Source of the DNA: Mycobacterium sp. 852002-10029_SCH5224772
Lineage (GTDB): Bacteria; Actinomycetota; Actinomycetes; Mycobacteriales; Mycobacteriaceae
DNA length: 64,000 nt
Reading direction: 5' to 3'
Assembly (NCBI RefSeq): GCF_001667315.1
Contig: NZ_LZHT01000110.1
Span: 120,766-184,765 of the forward strand
The notes under the pieces are model-generated. The model saw nothing but the letters and a program-made list of their open reading frames with translations, did no database searches and was not told the DNA's origin. Both the position numbers and the translations under genes were made by a program. Numbering within the stretch: the first letter of the stretch is position 1; each line of letters opens with the position of its first letter. Below, piece after piece: positions 17,688 to 25,643 of this stretch.

Positions 17688-17764
17688 GAGGCGTCGTTCT
17701 ACCACGGTACCTACTGTAAGGTCCACGGTAAGATCGCGCGTGCCGCTTCGGGGAAGGGTGAGCC

Positions 17765-18982
17765 ATGCCAAGCACCGTTGATACCCGCAATCAATTGCGG
17801 CCCGACGTCGATCTGACCGACGGCGCCTTCTACGCGGGGGACTCGCGACCGACATATCGGTGGATGCGCGAGAACGAGCCGGTGTTTCGGGACCGCAATG
17901 GGCTGGCCGCCGCCGCGACGTATCAGGCGGTGATCGACGCCGAGCGGGCGCCGGAGCTGTTCTCCAACGCCGGCGGTATCCGGCCCGACCAGGACGCGCC
18001 GCCCATGATGATCGCCATGGATGACCCCGCTCACCTGTTGCGGCGCAAGCTGGTCAATGCGGGCTTCACCCGTAAACGCGTCAAGGACAGGGAGCCCTCG
18101 ATCGGTGCGCTGTGCGACGCGCTGATCGACAACGTCTGCGAACGCGGCGAATGCGACTTCGTCTGGGACCTTGCCGCCCCCCTTCCGATGGCGGTCATCG
18201 GCGACATGCTCGGAGTGCTGCCCGAAGAGCGACAGATGTTCCTGCGCTGGTCCGACGACATGGTCACGATGCTCAGCAGCACGACCGCGCAAGAGGACTT
18301 TCAGGTCTCCATCGACGCCTTCGCCGCCTACACCGAATACATGACGAGCATGATCGCGGCGCGCAGGGCCGAGCCCACCGATGACTTGGTCAGCGTGCTG
18401 GTGCATTCGGAGGTCGACGGCGAGAAGCTGGCCGACCACGAGATCGTGACCGAGGTCTTGCTATTGCTCATCGGCGGCGACGAGACCACCCGGCACACGC
18501 TGTCCGGCGGCACCGCCCAAATCCTGCGCCACCCGCAGCAGCACCGCCAACTGGTCAACGATGTGGCGTTGCTGCCCAATGCGATCGAAGAGATGCTGAG
18601 GTGGACCGCACCCGTCAAGAACATGGCCCGCACCATGACCGCCGATCTCAAGTTCCACGGCACGCAGCTCGAGCAGGGCGAGAAGATCATCTTGCTTTTC
18701 GAATCGGCGAACTTCGACGAGGCGGTGTTCGGTGATCCCGATCGCTTCCGAATTGACCGCTACCCCAACAACCATCTGGCATTCGGCTTTGGGACCCACT
18801 TTTGTCTGGGCAACCAGCTGGCGCGCCTGGAGCTGTCGATGATGCTCGAAAGGTTGCTGAAACGGCTCCCCGACATGGAGCTGGCGTCCGAGGACCCGCT
18901 GCCGCTGCGGCCGGCCAACTTCGTCAGCGGCCTGGAAAACATGCCGGTCAAGTTCACGCCCTCGGCGCCGTTGGGCGGCTGA
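17765..18982 (+). CDS. cyp142: cytochrome P450, CYP142-like
   Basis: The 405-residue P450 has the I-helix motif GGDETT (237-242), the E-x-x-R of EEMLR (276-279), and the haem loop FGFGTHFCLGNQLAR with the proximal Cys347. Large parts match what I recall of M. tuberculosis CYP142 (Rv3518c), for example DRNGLAAA, FSNAGGIRPDQ, DDPAHLLRRKLVNAGFTRKR and RPANFVSGLE. CYP142 oxidises the terminal carbon of the cholesterol side chain. Here the neighbours are the AveC/CbbQ/NorD genes instead of the cholesterol cluster, so it may be a paralogue with another steroid or lipid substrate. It lies 77 bases after the VWA gene, probably with its own promoter. Confidence 0.85.
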   Translation: MPSTVDTRNQLRPDVDLTDGAFYAGDSRPTYRWMRENEPVFRDRNGLAAAATYQAVIDAERAPELFSNAGGIRPDQDAPPMMIAMDDPAHLLRRKLVNAGFTRKRVKDREPSIGALCDALIDNVCERGECDFVWDLAAPLPMAVIGDMLGVLPEERQMFLRWSDDMVTMLSSTTAQEDFQVSIDAFAAYTEYMTSMIAARRAEPTDDLVSVLVHSEVDGEKLADHEIVTEVLLLLIGGDETTRHTLSGGTAQILRHPQQHRQLVNDVALLPNAIEEMLRWTAPVKNMARTMTADLKFHGTQLEQGEKIILLFESANFDEAVFGDPDRFRIDRYPNNHLAFGFGTHFCLGNQLARLELSMMLERLLKRLPDMELASEDPLPLRPANFVSGLENMPVKFTPSAPLGG

Positions 18983-19003
18983 CCTCGGCATGCTCGGTGA
19001 AAG

Positions 19004-19444
19004 TTATTGTCCCCCAGCGCCGTCGGCGTCGGTCGCGTAGTCCAAGTAGACGCTGGTGCCGTTGGGGCGAGCATGGATGGTGCAGTGGTTGGCAAGGTTG
19101 TGCATCAGCGTGATGCCGCGCGAGGCGCGGGGGTCGTTGGTCTGCCTCGACGGAGGCTTGCGCCAACTTCCGCGATCACTGACGCACACCCGGATTGACT
19201 CGGCGCCGGGATCGTAGCTGGCCTGCAGTTTCATTCCGCCGGCCTGGGGAGAGGAGCGGTAGGCGTGCTCGACGCAGTTGGCCAGCGCTTCGTTGACTCC
19301 CAAAACGACGTCCTCACGAATGTCTTCCGGCGCGTGCACCTCCTGCCGCAGCCACCGCTGCAGGGCATGGCGCCACTCCGCCGCCGTATCGGGGCGGGCG
19401 GTGCCGGCGAGCGTCAAACGCACCGGCGCGGCTAATGGGCTCAT
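19004..19444 (-). CDS. anti-sigma factor-type ATP-binding protein (HATPase_c_2)
   Basis: The 146-residue protein is a small GHKL ATPase of the SpoIIAB/RsbW type: N box VLGVNEALANCVEHAY, G1 motif VCVSDRGSWR and G2 region ASRGITLMHNLAN. Such proteins bind a sigma factor or phosphorylate an anti-anti-sigma protein, and many actinobacterial copies are orphans used in switching circuits. Neither a sigma factor nor a STAS protein is encoded nearby. ATG 19444 was chosen where the family similarity begins; the open frame extends to 19537 without a clear RBS. It is convergent with the P450 gene. Confidence 0.78.
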   Translation of the reverse strand: MSPLAAPVRLTLAGTARPDTAAEWRHALQRWLRQEVHAPEDIREDVVLGVNEALANCVEHAYRSSPQAGGMKLQASYDPGAESIRVCVSDRGSWRKPPSRQTNDPRASRGITLMHNLANHCTIHARPNGTSVYLDYATDADGAGGQ

Positions 19445-19552
19445 GAAAGCCGCATACCCAGATGCGGTTGCAGCGATAACCTTCTCGCGGTATCGCTTCG
19501 GACACAGACAGGTTTCCATCCAGGATCGCCTGGTCACAGCGCCGCGAAGCCG

Positions 19553-20533
19553 TCAGCCGTGGCGACGCGGTGTCAGTACGGGCGTCACAAGCTCGCCAGT
19601 GCCGAGGTAGCTGTCGAGATTGCGGATCGCCAGCAGCGCCATCGCCCGACGGGTCCGGGGCGTGGCGCTGCCGATGTGGGGGAGAAGGACCACGTTGTCC
19701 AGGTCACACAGTTCGGGCGGTACCTGCGGTTCGTCTGCGAAGACGTCCAGCCCCGCTCCCGCCAGCCCCCCGCCGACCAGCAGCTCCACCAGCGCGTCCT
19801 GATCGACGACGCCGCCCCGGGCGATGTTGATCAAATACCCCTCGGGCCCCAACGCCTGCAGCACGGCGCGGTCGACCAGCTTGTGGGTCCCGTGGTCGCC
19901 CGTGGTGGCGACGACCAGCACATCGACCGACTCGGCGAGCTGCACGGGCGACGCGGCGTAACGGTACGGCGACCCGTCGATGCGGCGCCGGTTGTGATAG
20001 GCGACGGCGCAATCGAATCCGAGCAGCCTGGCCGCGATCGCCGAACCGATGCGGCCCAGGCCCAGGATGCCGACCTGAAGGCCACTGACGTCCTTAACGT
20101 TCCCGGCGTACGGAAACCGACCCTCGCGCGCCCACCGTCCGGCCCGCACATAGCGATCGGCGGCGCCGAAACGGCGCAGCGTCATCAACATCAGGCCCAG
20201 CGCCGTATCGGCGACCGTGTCCGACAGTACGTCGGGGGTATTGCTCACACCGATGCCGCGGCGCTTCGCCGCCTCCAGGTCGATCAGGTCCACCCCGGCC
20301 CCGTCGTTGACGATGACCTCCAGGTTGGGCAATGCCGCGATGGTGTCGGCGTCGACGCCCGGGGGCCCCCACGTCAGCAGCACCCGCACCTCGGCGGCAT
20401 GCTCTACCAAGAACCGGGCTCGCGCCGGGCCGTCGGGAAGCTTCGGAATGTCGTAACGCGCCGCCAGCTCGTCTTCGAGCGCCGGCTCCAACTCGCCGAC
20501 CCGCAGCACGCCGCTCAGCTTCTTGGCCGTCAC
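19553..20533 (-). CDS. D-isomer-specific 2-hydroxyacid dehydrogenase
   Basis: This 326-residue NAD(P)-dependent dehydrogenase has the Rossmann motif VGILGLGRIGSAIAARL near residue 152 and the three catalytic residues of the family: Arg in NIARGGVVDQ, Glu in DVFADEPQVP and His in LLPHIGSATPRTR. Likely activities include glyoxylate/hydroxypyruvate reduction. The open frame is longer, but GTG 20533 starts the conserved VTAKKLSGVLRVGEL segment and leaves a normal divergent promoter region with the LLM gene, so it was chosen. Confidence 0.85.
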   Translation of the reverse strand: MTAKKLSGVLRVGELEPALEDELAARYDIPKLPDGPARARFLVEHAAEVRVLLTWGPPGVDADTIAALPNLEVIVNDGAGVDLIDLEAAKRRGIGVSNTPDVLSDTVADTALGLMLMTLRRFGAADRYVRAGRWAREGRFPYAGNVKDVSGLQVGILGLGRIGSAIAARLLGFDCAVAYHNRRRIDGSPYRYAASPVQLAESVDVLVVATTGDHGTHKLVDRAVLQALGPEGYLINIARGGVVDQDALVELLVGGGLAGAGLDVFADEPQVPPELCDLDNVVLLPHIGSATPRTRRAMALLAIRNLDSYLGTGELVTPVLTPRRHG

Positions 20534-20618
20534 GACCCCATCATGCTCGAAGCCCGCACCCGGACTTCTCGACGGGCCGCGCGGGAAGCAAACACGACGC
20601 GGAGCGGTTGCATCGCGA

Positions 20619-21476
20619 ATGCGCATTGGCGTCGTCATCCCACAAACCGAGCTCGGATCGGACCCCGCCGTCCTGCGCGCGTACGCCCAGCGCGTCGAAG
20701 AACTCGGGTTCGCCCACATGCTCGCCTACGACCACGTCGTCGGCGCCGACACGACGGTGCATCAAGGCTTTCAGGGCCCCTACGACATCGACTCGACGTT
20801 TCACGAGCCGTTCGTGATGCTCGGCTACCTGGCCGCAATCACCACGCTGGAACTCGTGACCGGCGTCATCATCTTGCCGCAGCGGCAGTCGGTGCTGGTG
20901 GCCAAGCAGGCCGCCGAGGTCGACCTGCTCACCGGCGGTCGCTTCCGCCTCGGTGTCGGATTGGGCTGGAACGCCGTGGAGTACGAAGCGCTCGGGGAGA
21001 CGTTCACCAATCGCGGCAAACGCTCCGAGGAGCAGGTCGAGCTCATGCGCAAGCTCTGGACGCAGCGATCGGTCACCTTCGACGGCAAGTACCACACGGT
21101 GACCGGCGCGGGACTGGCCCCGCTGCCCACCCAGCGGCCGATCCCGGTGTGGTTCGGGGCGGCCTCCGACCGCGCCTACGAACGCGCCGGTCGTCTCGGC
21201 GACGGCTGGTTTCCCATGGTCGAACCTGGTCCCGGCCTTGACCACGCGCTCGAGCAGGTGAACGGCGCGGCCGAGTCGGCGGGCCGAAACCCGCAGAGCA
21301 TCGGCATGGAAGCCCGGGTCAGCTGGACCGGCGACCCAGACAAGCTCGCCGCCGACATCGCCGCATGGAAAGCCGCCGGGGCCAGCCATCTGTCGGTGAA
21401 CACCATGAAGGCCGGCTTGGCGCATGTCGACGACCACCTCGCCGCGTTAGAGCGGGTGGCTGCCGACCTGAAGTAG
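20619..21476 (+). CDS. LLM class F420-dependent oxidoreductase
   Basis: The 285-residue TIM-barrel protein is a luciferase-like oxidoreductase, of the F420-dependent type abundant in mycobacteria. Motifs: MRIGVVIPQTELGSD at strand 1, YDHVVGAD, TLELVTGVIILPQRQ, GGRFRLGVGLGWNAVEYEAL and RPIPVWFGAASDRAYERAG. The protein ends with a glycine-poor helical lid (LDHALEQVNGAAES) and VSWTGDPDKL. ATG 20619 was chosen because it starts strand 1. It is divergent from the hydroxyacid dehydrogenase (85 bases) and convergent with sulP (16 bases). The substrate is unknown. Confidence 0.85.
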   Translation: MRIGVVIPQTELGSDPAVLRAYAQRVEELGFAHMLAYDHVVGADTTVHQGFQGPYDIDSTFHEPFVMLGYLAAITTLELVTGVIILPQRQSVLVAKQAAEVDLLTGGRFRLGVGLGWNAVEYEALGETFTNRGKRSEEQVELMRKLWTQRSVTFDGKYHTVTGAGLAPLPTQRPIPVWFGAASDRAYERAGRLGDGWFPMVEPGPGLDHALEQVNGAAESAGRNPQSIGMEARVSWTGDPDKLAADIAAWKAAGASHLSVNTMKAGLAHVDDHLAALERVAADLK

Positions 21477-21492
21477 CGGGCGCGGGCCGGTG

Positions 21493-23073
21493 TTACGCGC
21501 GTCCCTCCGCGGATAGCTGAGCGACCAGGCTCAGGTGCGTGTTGCGGCGATGGGGTTTTGACGGATTGCCCTCGTGCCCAACGGATTCCACTTCGATCGT
21601 TTCACGGAGATGGACCTCTCCGCCCGTGGCGGTATGCCGTCGTTGCCAGTCGCTGATCGCCTGGTGCGCGGCGTGGTCGAGATAGTTCGTGAGCAGGTGG
21701 AGGGTCACCGACGTGCGTTCGGGGATGGACGCCAGAACCCCGGTCAGCCTCGGCAACGACAGGAACGTGCACGCCCCCTCGACGACGACGTGCCATCCAT
21801 CATCTACCGGCTTGGCCTCGATCCTGGCGCGCACCACCCGCCATCCGGTCACGACGACGGCCAACGCAAGTCCGATCATGACGCCGTGCAGCAGATTGAG
21901 GAAGACGACGCTGACGATGGTGACCAGGTAGACGGCGAGATCGCCATTGCGCAAGGCGGTTTCGATGTGCGCCGGTTTCAACAGCTCGATCCCGATGACG
22001 ATGAGTAGGCCGGCAAGGGCAGCGGTCGGGATCTTTTCGACCAGTCCGGCGAAGGGCACGGCGAACAGCAGGATCCAGAACCCGTGCATGATCGTCGAGG
22101 CCCGTGTTTTCGCGCCGGCGTTCACGTTGGCCGCGCTGCGCACGATGACACCGGCGATGGGCAGCCCGCCGATCGCGCCCGAGGCGATGTTCGCGGCGCC
22201 CTGTCCGATCAGTTCGCGGTTGAAGTCGGTTCGCGGTCCGTTGTGCATGCGATCGATCGATACCGCGGTCAGTAGGCTCTGGACGCTGGTGATCAAGGTG
22301 ACCGTGATGACGGCGATGACGACGGCTCCCCAATTGCCGTGCGGCAGCGACGGCAACTGCAGCGCGTCGAGCACCGAGCCATTCAGGACGATCCGGGACA
22401 CGTGGAACGGGAACATCACCGAGATGGCCGTGACCACCACGATGGCGACCAGTGGGCCGGGAATGCTGGCCACCCGCGCCGGAACCCAGCGCCAGGCAAC
22501 GAGAATGGCGATCACCAGCAGCCCCAGCACCAGTCCCGGCCGGTGAGCGCCGAGAATCTGCGCGGGCAGGCCCGTGACATTGCTCCATGCCGAGCTTTGC
22601 GACGCGCCGCCCAGCAATACGTGCACTTGCTGCAAGGCAATCGTGATCCCGATGCCGGCCAGCATCGCGTGTACCACGACGGGCGAGATCGCCAAGGCGG
22701 CTCGCGCAATACGGCTGAATCCCAACGCGACCTGCAGGATCCCGGCGATGACGGTGATGAAACATGTTACAGCCCAGCCGAACTGATGAATGACGTCGGC
22801 GACGACGACGGTGAGCCCGGCGGCGGGCCCACTGACCTGCAGGGGCGACCCACCGATCCAGCCGCCGACGATGCCCCCGACGACCGCCGCTATCAAGCCG
22901 GCGAGAACCGGGGCGTCTGACGCCAGTGCGATCCCGAGCGACAACGGCAGCGCCACCAGGAAAACCACCAATGACGCGGGCAGGTCATATTGGGCGGCCT
23001 CGCGCATCCGGTCAATCCGGGACGACGCGCACTGCTCCACACCTTGTCGACCTGGCGATTCAGCGTGTTGCAA
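21493..23073 (-). CDS. SulP family inorganic anion transporter
   Basis: The 526-residue protein has about eleven transmembrane segments of the SulP family, with the signature DLPASLVVFLVALPLSLGIA, the VSGPAAGLTVVVADVI helix and NRELIGQGAANIASGAIGGL. A cytoplasmic STAS-like tail follows (about 405-480). SulP proteins carry sulfate, bicarbonate or carboxylates. It resembles the transporter half of M. tuberculosis Rv3273, which continues into a carbonic anhydrase; here the protein ends without that domain. TTG 23073 is supported by AGGAGAGG at good spacing. A 48-codon open frame overlaps its start. Confidence 0.85.
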   Translation of the reverse strand: MQHAESPGRQGVEQCASSRIDRMREAAQYDLPASLVVFLVALPLSLGIALASDAPVLAGLIAAVVGGIVGGWIGGSPLQVSGPAAGLTVVVADVIHQFGWAVTCFITVIAGILQVALGFSRIARAALAISPVVVHAMLAGIGITIALQQVHVLLGGASQSSAWSNVTGLPAQILGAHRPGLVLGLLVIAILVAWRWVPARVASIPGPLVAIVVVTAISVMFPFHVSRIVLNGSVLDALQLPSLPHGNWGAVVIAVITVTLITSVQSLLTAVSIDRMHNGPRTDFNRELIGQGAANIASGAIGGLPIAGVIVRSAANVNAGAKTRASTIMHGFWILLFAVPFAGLVEKIPTAALAGLLIVIGIELLKPAHIETALRNGDLAVYLVTIVSVVFLNLLHGVMIGLALAVVVTGWRVVRARIEAKPVDDGWHVVVEGACTFLSLPRLTGVLASIPERTSVTLHLLTNYLDHAAHQAISDWQRRHTATGGEVHLRETIEVESVGHEGNPSKPHRRNTHLSLVAQLSAEGRA

Positions 23074-23206
23074 GGGCCTCTCCTGAATTCGTCAGTGACG
23101 GTGGAGTTTTTGGATGTCCATCCGACAACGGCAAGCCGAGAAATGCGTAAAGTCGCGCGGCCCAGGCGATTACGAATGCGGTGAACATCGTTGTCCAGCC
23201 AGCCAT
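23060..23206 (-). CDS. possible small membrane protein upstream of sulP
   Basis: A 48-codon frame starts at ATG 23206, seven bases after a GAGG, and ends in a TGA that overlaps the sulP start by 14 bases. It encodes one hydrophobic segment (MFTAFVIAWAARLYAFLGLP) and a polar tail. Overlap suggests translational coupling with sulP and a role as a small partner or a leader peptide. No family was recognised, so this remains a candidate only. Confidence 0.35.
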   Translation of the reverse strand: MAGWTTMFTAFVIAWAARLYAFLGLPLSDGHPKTPPSLTNSGEALATR

Positions 23207-23319
23207 GCCTGGCCTCTGCGTACGAAAGTAGGTGGGCAGGCAACCGCGGTCAACCGGACGGGCGGGGCGCATATCGAATGCAAATGTTTTCGCGGCCCGT
23301 CGGCGGTGGCAAAAAGCAC

Positions 23320-23742
23320 TCATTCCAGAACGAATACGGGGATCTGCCGTGCCGTTTTTGTTTGGTATTCCGCGTAGGGCGGAAACGCTTCGACGGCCCG
23401 CTGCCACCACTCGTCGCGCTCGGGTCCCTCGAGTTCGCGAGCCTGCAGCGTGGCAACCTTGTCGCCGTCTTGCAGCGTCACCGCCGGATTCGCCTTGACA
23501 TTGGCATACCACGCGGGATGCTCGGGGGCGCCCCCGTGGGACGCGACTATGGCGTAGCGGCCGTCGTGCTCGACGCGCATCAGCGGGACGTAGCGCGCTT
23601 TGCCGGACTTCGCCCCCGTGATGGTCAGCAAAACGATGGGCCGGTCGAAGACTTCAACTCCGTCGGTGGTGCCGCGACTCAAGATCTGTTCGGTCTGGTC
23701 GCGGACCCAGCCCCTGGGACTCAGCTCGATGTTGTCACCCAT
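23320..23742 (-). CDS. deazaflavin (F420)-dependent nitroreductase family protein
   Basis: The 140-residue protein has the split beta-barrel fold of Ddn and related F420H2-dependent reductases. Motifs are VLLTITGAKSGKARYVPL, YAIVASHGGAPEHPAWYANV, PAVTLQDGDK and an ending with YQTKTARQIPVFVL. Ddn-type enzymes reduce quinones and activate nitroimidazole drugs. ATG 23742 was chosen as the usual start; 27 further in-frame codons upstream show no family similarity. It is divergent from the methyltransferase at 23903 and lies upstream of sulP on the same strand, 247 bases away. Confidence 0.88.
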   Translation of the reverse strand: MGDNIELSPRGWVRDQTEQILSRGTTDGVEVFDRPIVLLTITGAKSGKARYVPLMRVEHDGRYAIVASHGGAPEHPAWYANVKANPAVTLQDGDKVATLQARELEGPERDEWWQRAVEAFPPYAEYQTKTARQIPVFVLE

Positions 23743-23842
23743 GCCGACAGTGAACACCCCGGCACTGCTCGCCCCATTCCCGGGGCCACGCCTGCGCACG
23801 CCCTCCCGCTCCGACTGTCGCACCCGGCGCGCCCGGGTACAG

Positions 23843-23870
23843 TTGACTCGTCGCTTATATAAGCTAACTA
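23843..23870 (+). promoter_or_regulatory. promoter with palindromic spacer upstream of methyltransferase
   Basis: TTGACT (23843-23848) and TAACTA (23865-23870) are separated by 16 bases. Within the spacer lies GCTTATATAAGC (23853-23864), a perfect 12-bp palindrome that touches the -10 element. A repressor bound there would block RNA polymerase. The downstream gene starts at 23903. Confidence 0.45.
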
Positions 23871-23902
23871 ATCACGCGCATAGTCGCCGAGGGGAGATTG
23901 GC

Positions 23903-24802
23903 GTGACCCGCAGCGAGAACGACACATGGGATCTGGCGTCCAGCGTCGGAGCCACCGCGACGGCGGTCGCCGCACAGCGTGCGATCGCCTCCCAGGGTCC
24001 CGACGCCCTGCTGAATGACCCGTGGGCCGACCCGCTCGTCCGCGCCGTGGGCATCGAGACCTTCATCAAGCTCCTCGACAGCCAGATCGACCGCAGCGAC
24101 GATCCGCTACTGAGCCGCCAGGCCGTGAGGGAGCAAATCACGGTGCGCACCCGGTTCTTCGACGATTTCTTTATGCACGCGACCGGCTCGGGCATCCGGC
24201 AGGCGGTCATCCTGGCTTCCGGATTGGACACCCGGGCCTACCGGCTGCGCTGGCCGGCGGACACGATCGTCTACGAGATCGACCAACCCGAGGTCATCGA
24301 GTTCAAGACGCGCACGCTGGCTGGCCTGGGTGCCACGCCCGGCGCACAGCGCCGCACGGTCCCAATCGATCTGCGCGACGATTGGCCGGCGGCCCTCGAG
24401 GCGGCCGGATTCGACGCTGCGCGGCCGACCGCCTGGAGCGCCGAGGGGTTGCTCGTTTACTTGCCGCCCGAGGCGCAAGACCGGCTGTTCGACAACATCG
24501 CCGCCGTGTCCGCGACCGGCAGCCGGATCGCCACGGAGCACCTGGACCTGCGCAAGATTCCGTCGGATTGGGCGCAGAAGCTGACCGAACGGTCTCGGCG
24601 CATCGGCTCCAGCATCAATCTGGCCGATCTGTTCTACACCGGCGAGCGCAACACGGCGGCCGAGTACCTGGGTGCACGCGGTTGGCAGATCGACATACAA
24701 ACCACCGAGCAGGCCTTCGCCGCTCAGGGGTTCGGAGTGCCCAACGACGAGCTGGCGTCGTTGGGCGATGCCTCGGGCTACCTGACCGCCACATTGACGT
24801 AG
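23903..24802 (+). CDS. SAM-dependent methyltransferase (mycobacterial LCMT-like family)
   Basis: This 299-residue protein belongs to the same mycobacterial methyltransferase family as the gene at 3465. It shows NDTWDLASSVGATATAVAAQ at the start, ALLNDPWADPLVRAVG, VRTRFFDDFFMHATG, the SAM site QAVILASGLDTRAYRLRWP, YEIDQPEVIEFK and WSAEGLLVYLPPEAQ. Unlike the 3465 protein it has the full DPWADPLVRAVG segment. The methyl acceptor is not known. The GTG at 23903 is preceded by GAGGGGAG at good spacing, and the promoter upstream contains a perfect palindrome. Confidence 0.88.
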   Translation: MTRSENDTWDLASSVGATATAVAAQRAIASQGPDALLNDPWADPLVRAVGIETFIKLLDSQIDRSDDPLLSRQAVREQITVRTRFFDDFFMHATGSGIRQAVILASGLDTRAYRLRWPADTIVYEIDQPEVIEFKTRTLAGLGATPGAQRRTVPIDLRDDWPAALEAAGFDAARPTAWSAEGLLVYLPPEAQDRLFDNIAAVSATGSRIATEHLDLRKIPSDWAQKLTERSRRIGSSINLADLFYTGERNTAAEYLGARGWQIDIQTTEQAFAAQGFGVPNDELASLGDASGYLTATLT

Positions 24803-24902
24803 CGGCGACCAGAGAGGCCCCGCCGTCGGGGATTGCCGGCGTACCAGCCTATTTCAGCGGGATCGCGCATTGCGGTGGTCGCCGACCTATATATCAACCT
24901 AC

Positions 24903-24929
24903 TTGACATATATCAGGGTGCTTGATACA
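24903..24929 (+). promoter_or_regulatory. sigma-A-like promoter, probable leaderless start
   Basis: TTGACA (24903-24908) and GATACA (24924-24929) are 15 bases apart and end only eight bases before ATG 24938. No Shine-Dalgarno sequence is present, so transcription probably begins at or next to the start codon. The 8-base word ATATATCA occurs twice (24889-24896 and 24908-24915), 19 bases apart, around the -35 element, and may be a regulator site. Confidence 0.45.
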
Positions 24930-24937
24930 ACGGTGTC

Positions 24938-25624
24938 ATGACCCAACCAACTCACGAGATGTTCGAAGCCGCCTACCGGGGCGAGGCCCCCGAGATGGGC
25001 GAGGGCAACCGGCCACCGTGGAGCATCGGTGAGCCGCAGCCGGAGATCGCGGCCCTCATCGATGCCGGCAAGTTCCACGGTGACGTGCTCGATGCCGGTT
25101 GCGGCGAGGCCGCGGTGTCGCTGTACCTGGCCGAACGCGGTTTCGCCACGGTGGGCCTGGACCAGTCGCCCACTGCCATCGAGCTGGCGCGCGAGAAGGC
25201 CGCCAGGCGCGGCCTGACCGACGCCACCTTCGATGTCGCCGACATCAGCGCCTTCACCGGATACGACGGCCGCTTCGGCACCATCGTCGACAGCACCCTT
25301 TTCCACTCGATGCCCGTGGAGCTGCGCGACGGCTATCAGCAATCGATCGTTCGTGCCGCCGCGCCGGGGGCCTCGTACTTTGTGCTCGTCTTCGATCGCG
25401 CCGCGATGCCGGCCGATGGCCCGGTCAATGCGGTCACCGAGGACGAGCTGCGCGACGCGGTCTCGAAGTACTGGGTGATCGACGAGATCCGGCCGGCACG
25501 TATCCACGCCAACGTGCCCGACAGCTTTCTGACGGGGTTTGAGGCCTTCGCCGCCGACATCCGCGACGAGGGCAACGGCCGTAAATCGGTAGGAGCCTGG
25601 TTACTGTCCGCGCACCTCGGTTAG
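24938..25624 (+). CDS. class I SAM-dependent methyltransferase
   Basis: The 228-residue protein has the class I methyltransferase motif I VLDAGCGEAAVSLYLAERG near residue 50, motif II VGLDQSPTAIELAREKA, and GTIVDSTLFHSMP at motif IV. The N-terminal FEAAYRGEAPEMGEGNRPPW is typical of a small-molecule methyltransferase subgroup common in actinobacteria (thiopurine/tellurite-methyltransferase-like), in which the N-terminal residues close over the active site. The substrate is unknown. The message is probably leaderless. The gene converges on the PPE gene with 19 bases between. Confidence 0.85.
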   Translation: MTQPTHEMFEAAYRGEAPEMGEGNRPPWSIGEPQPEIAALIDAGKFHGDVLDAGCGEAAVSLYLAERGFATVGLDQSPTAIELAREKAARRGLTDATFDVADISAFTGYDGRFGTIVDSTLFHSMPVELRDGYQQSIVRAAAPGASYFVLVFDRAAMPADGPVNAVTEDELRDAVSKYWVIDEIRPARIHANVPDSFLTGFEAFAADIRDEGNGRKSVGAWLLSAHLG

Positions 25625-25643
25625 CGACGCCCCGGGGAGCGGC

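Noticed and set aside
19004..19537. 31-residue N-terminal extension of the anti-sigma protein
   Set aside because: The extra residues have no similarity to the family and no convincing ribosome site, so the shorter start was used.
19559..21241. 560-codon plus-strand frame across the hydroxyacid dehydrogenase and LLM genes
   Set aside because: It overlaps two well-supported genes in other frames and has low-complexity Arg/Pro/Ala composition.
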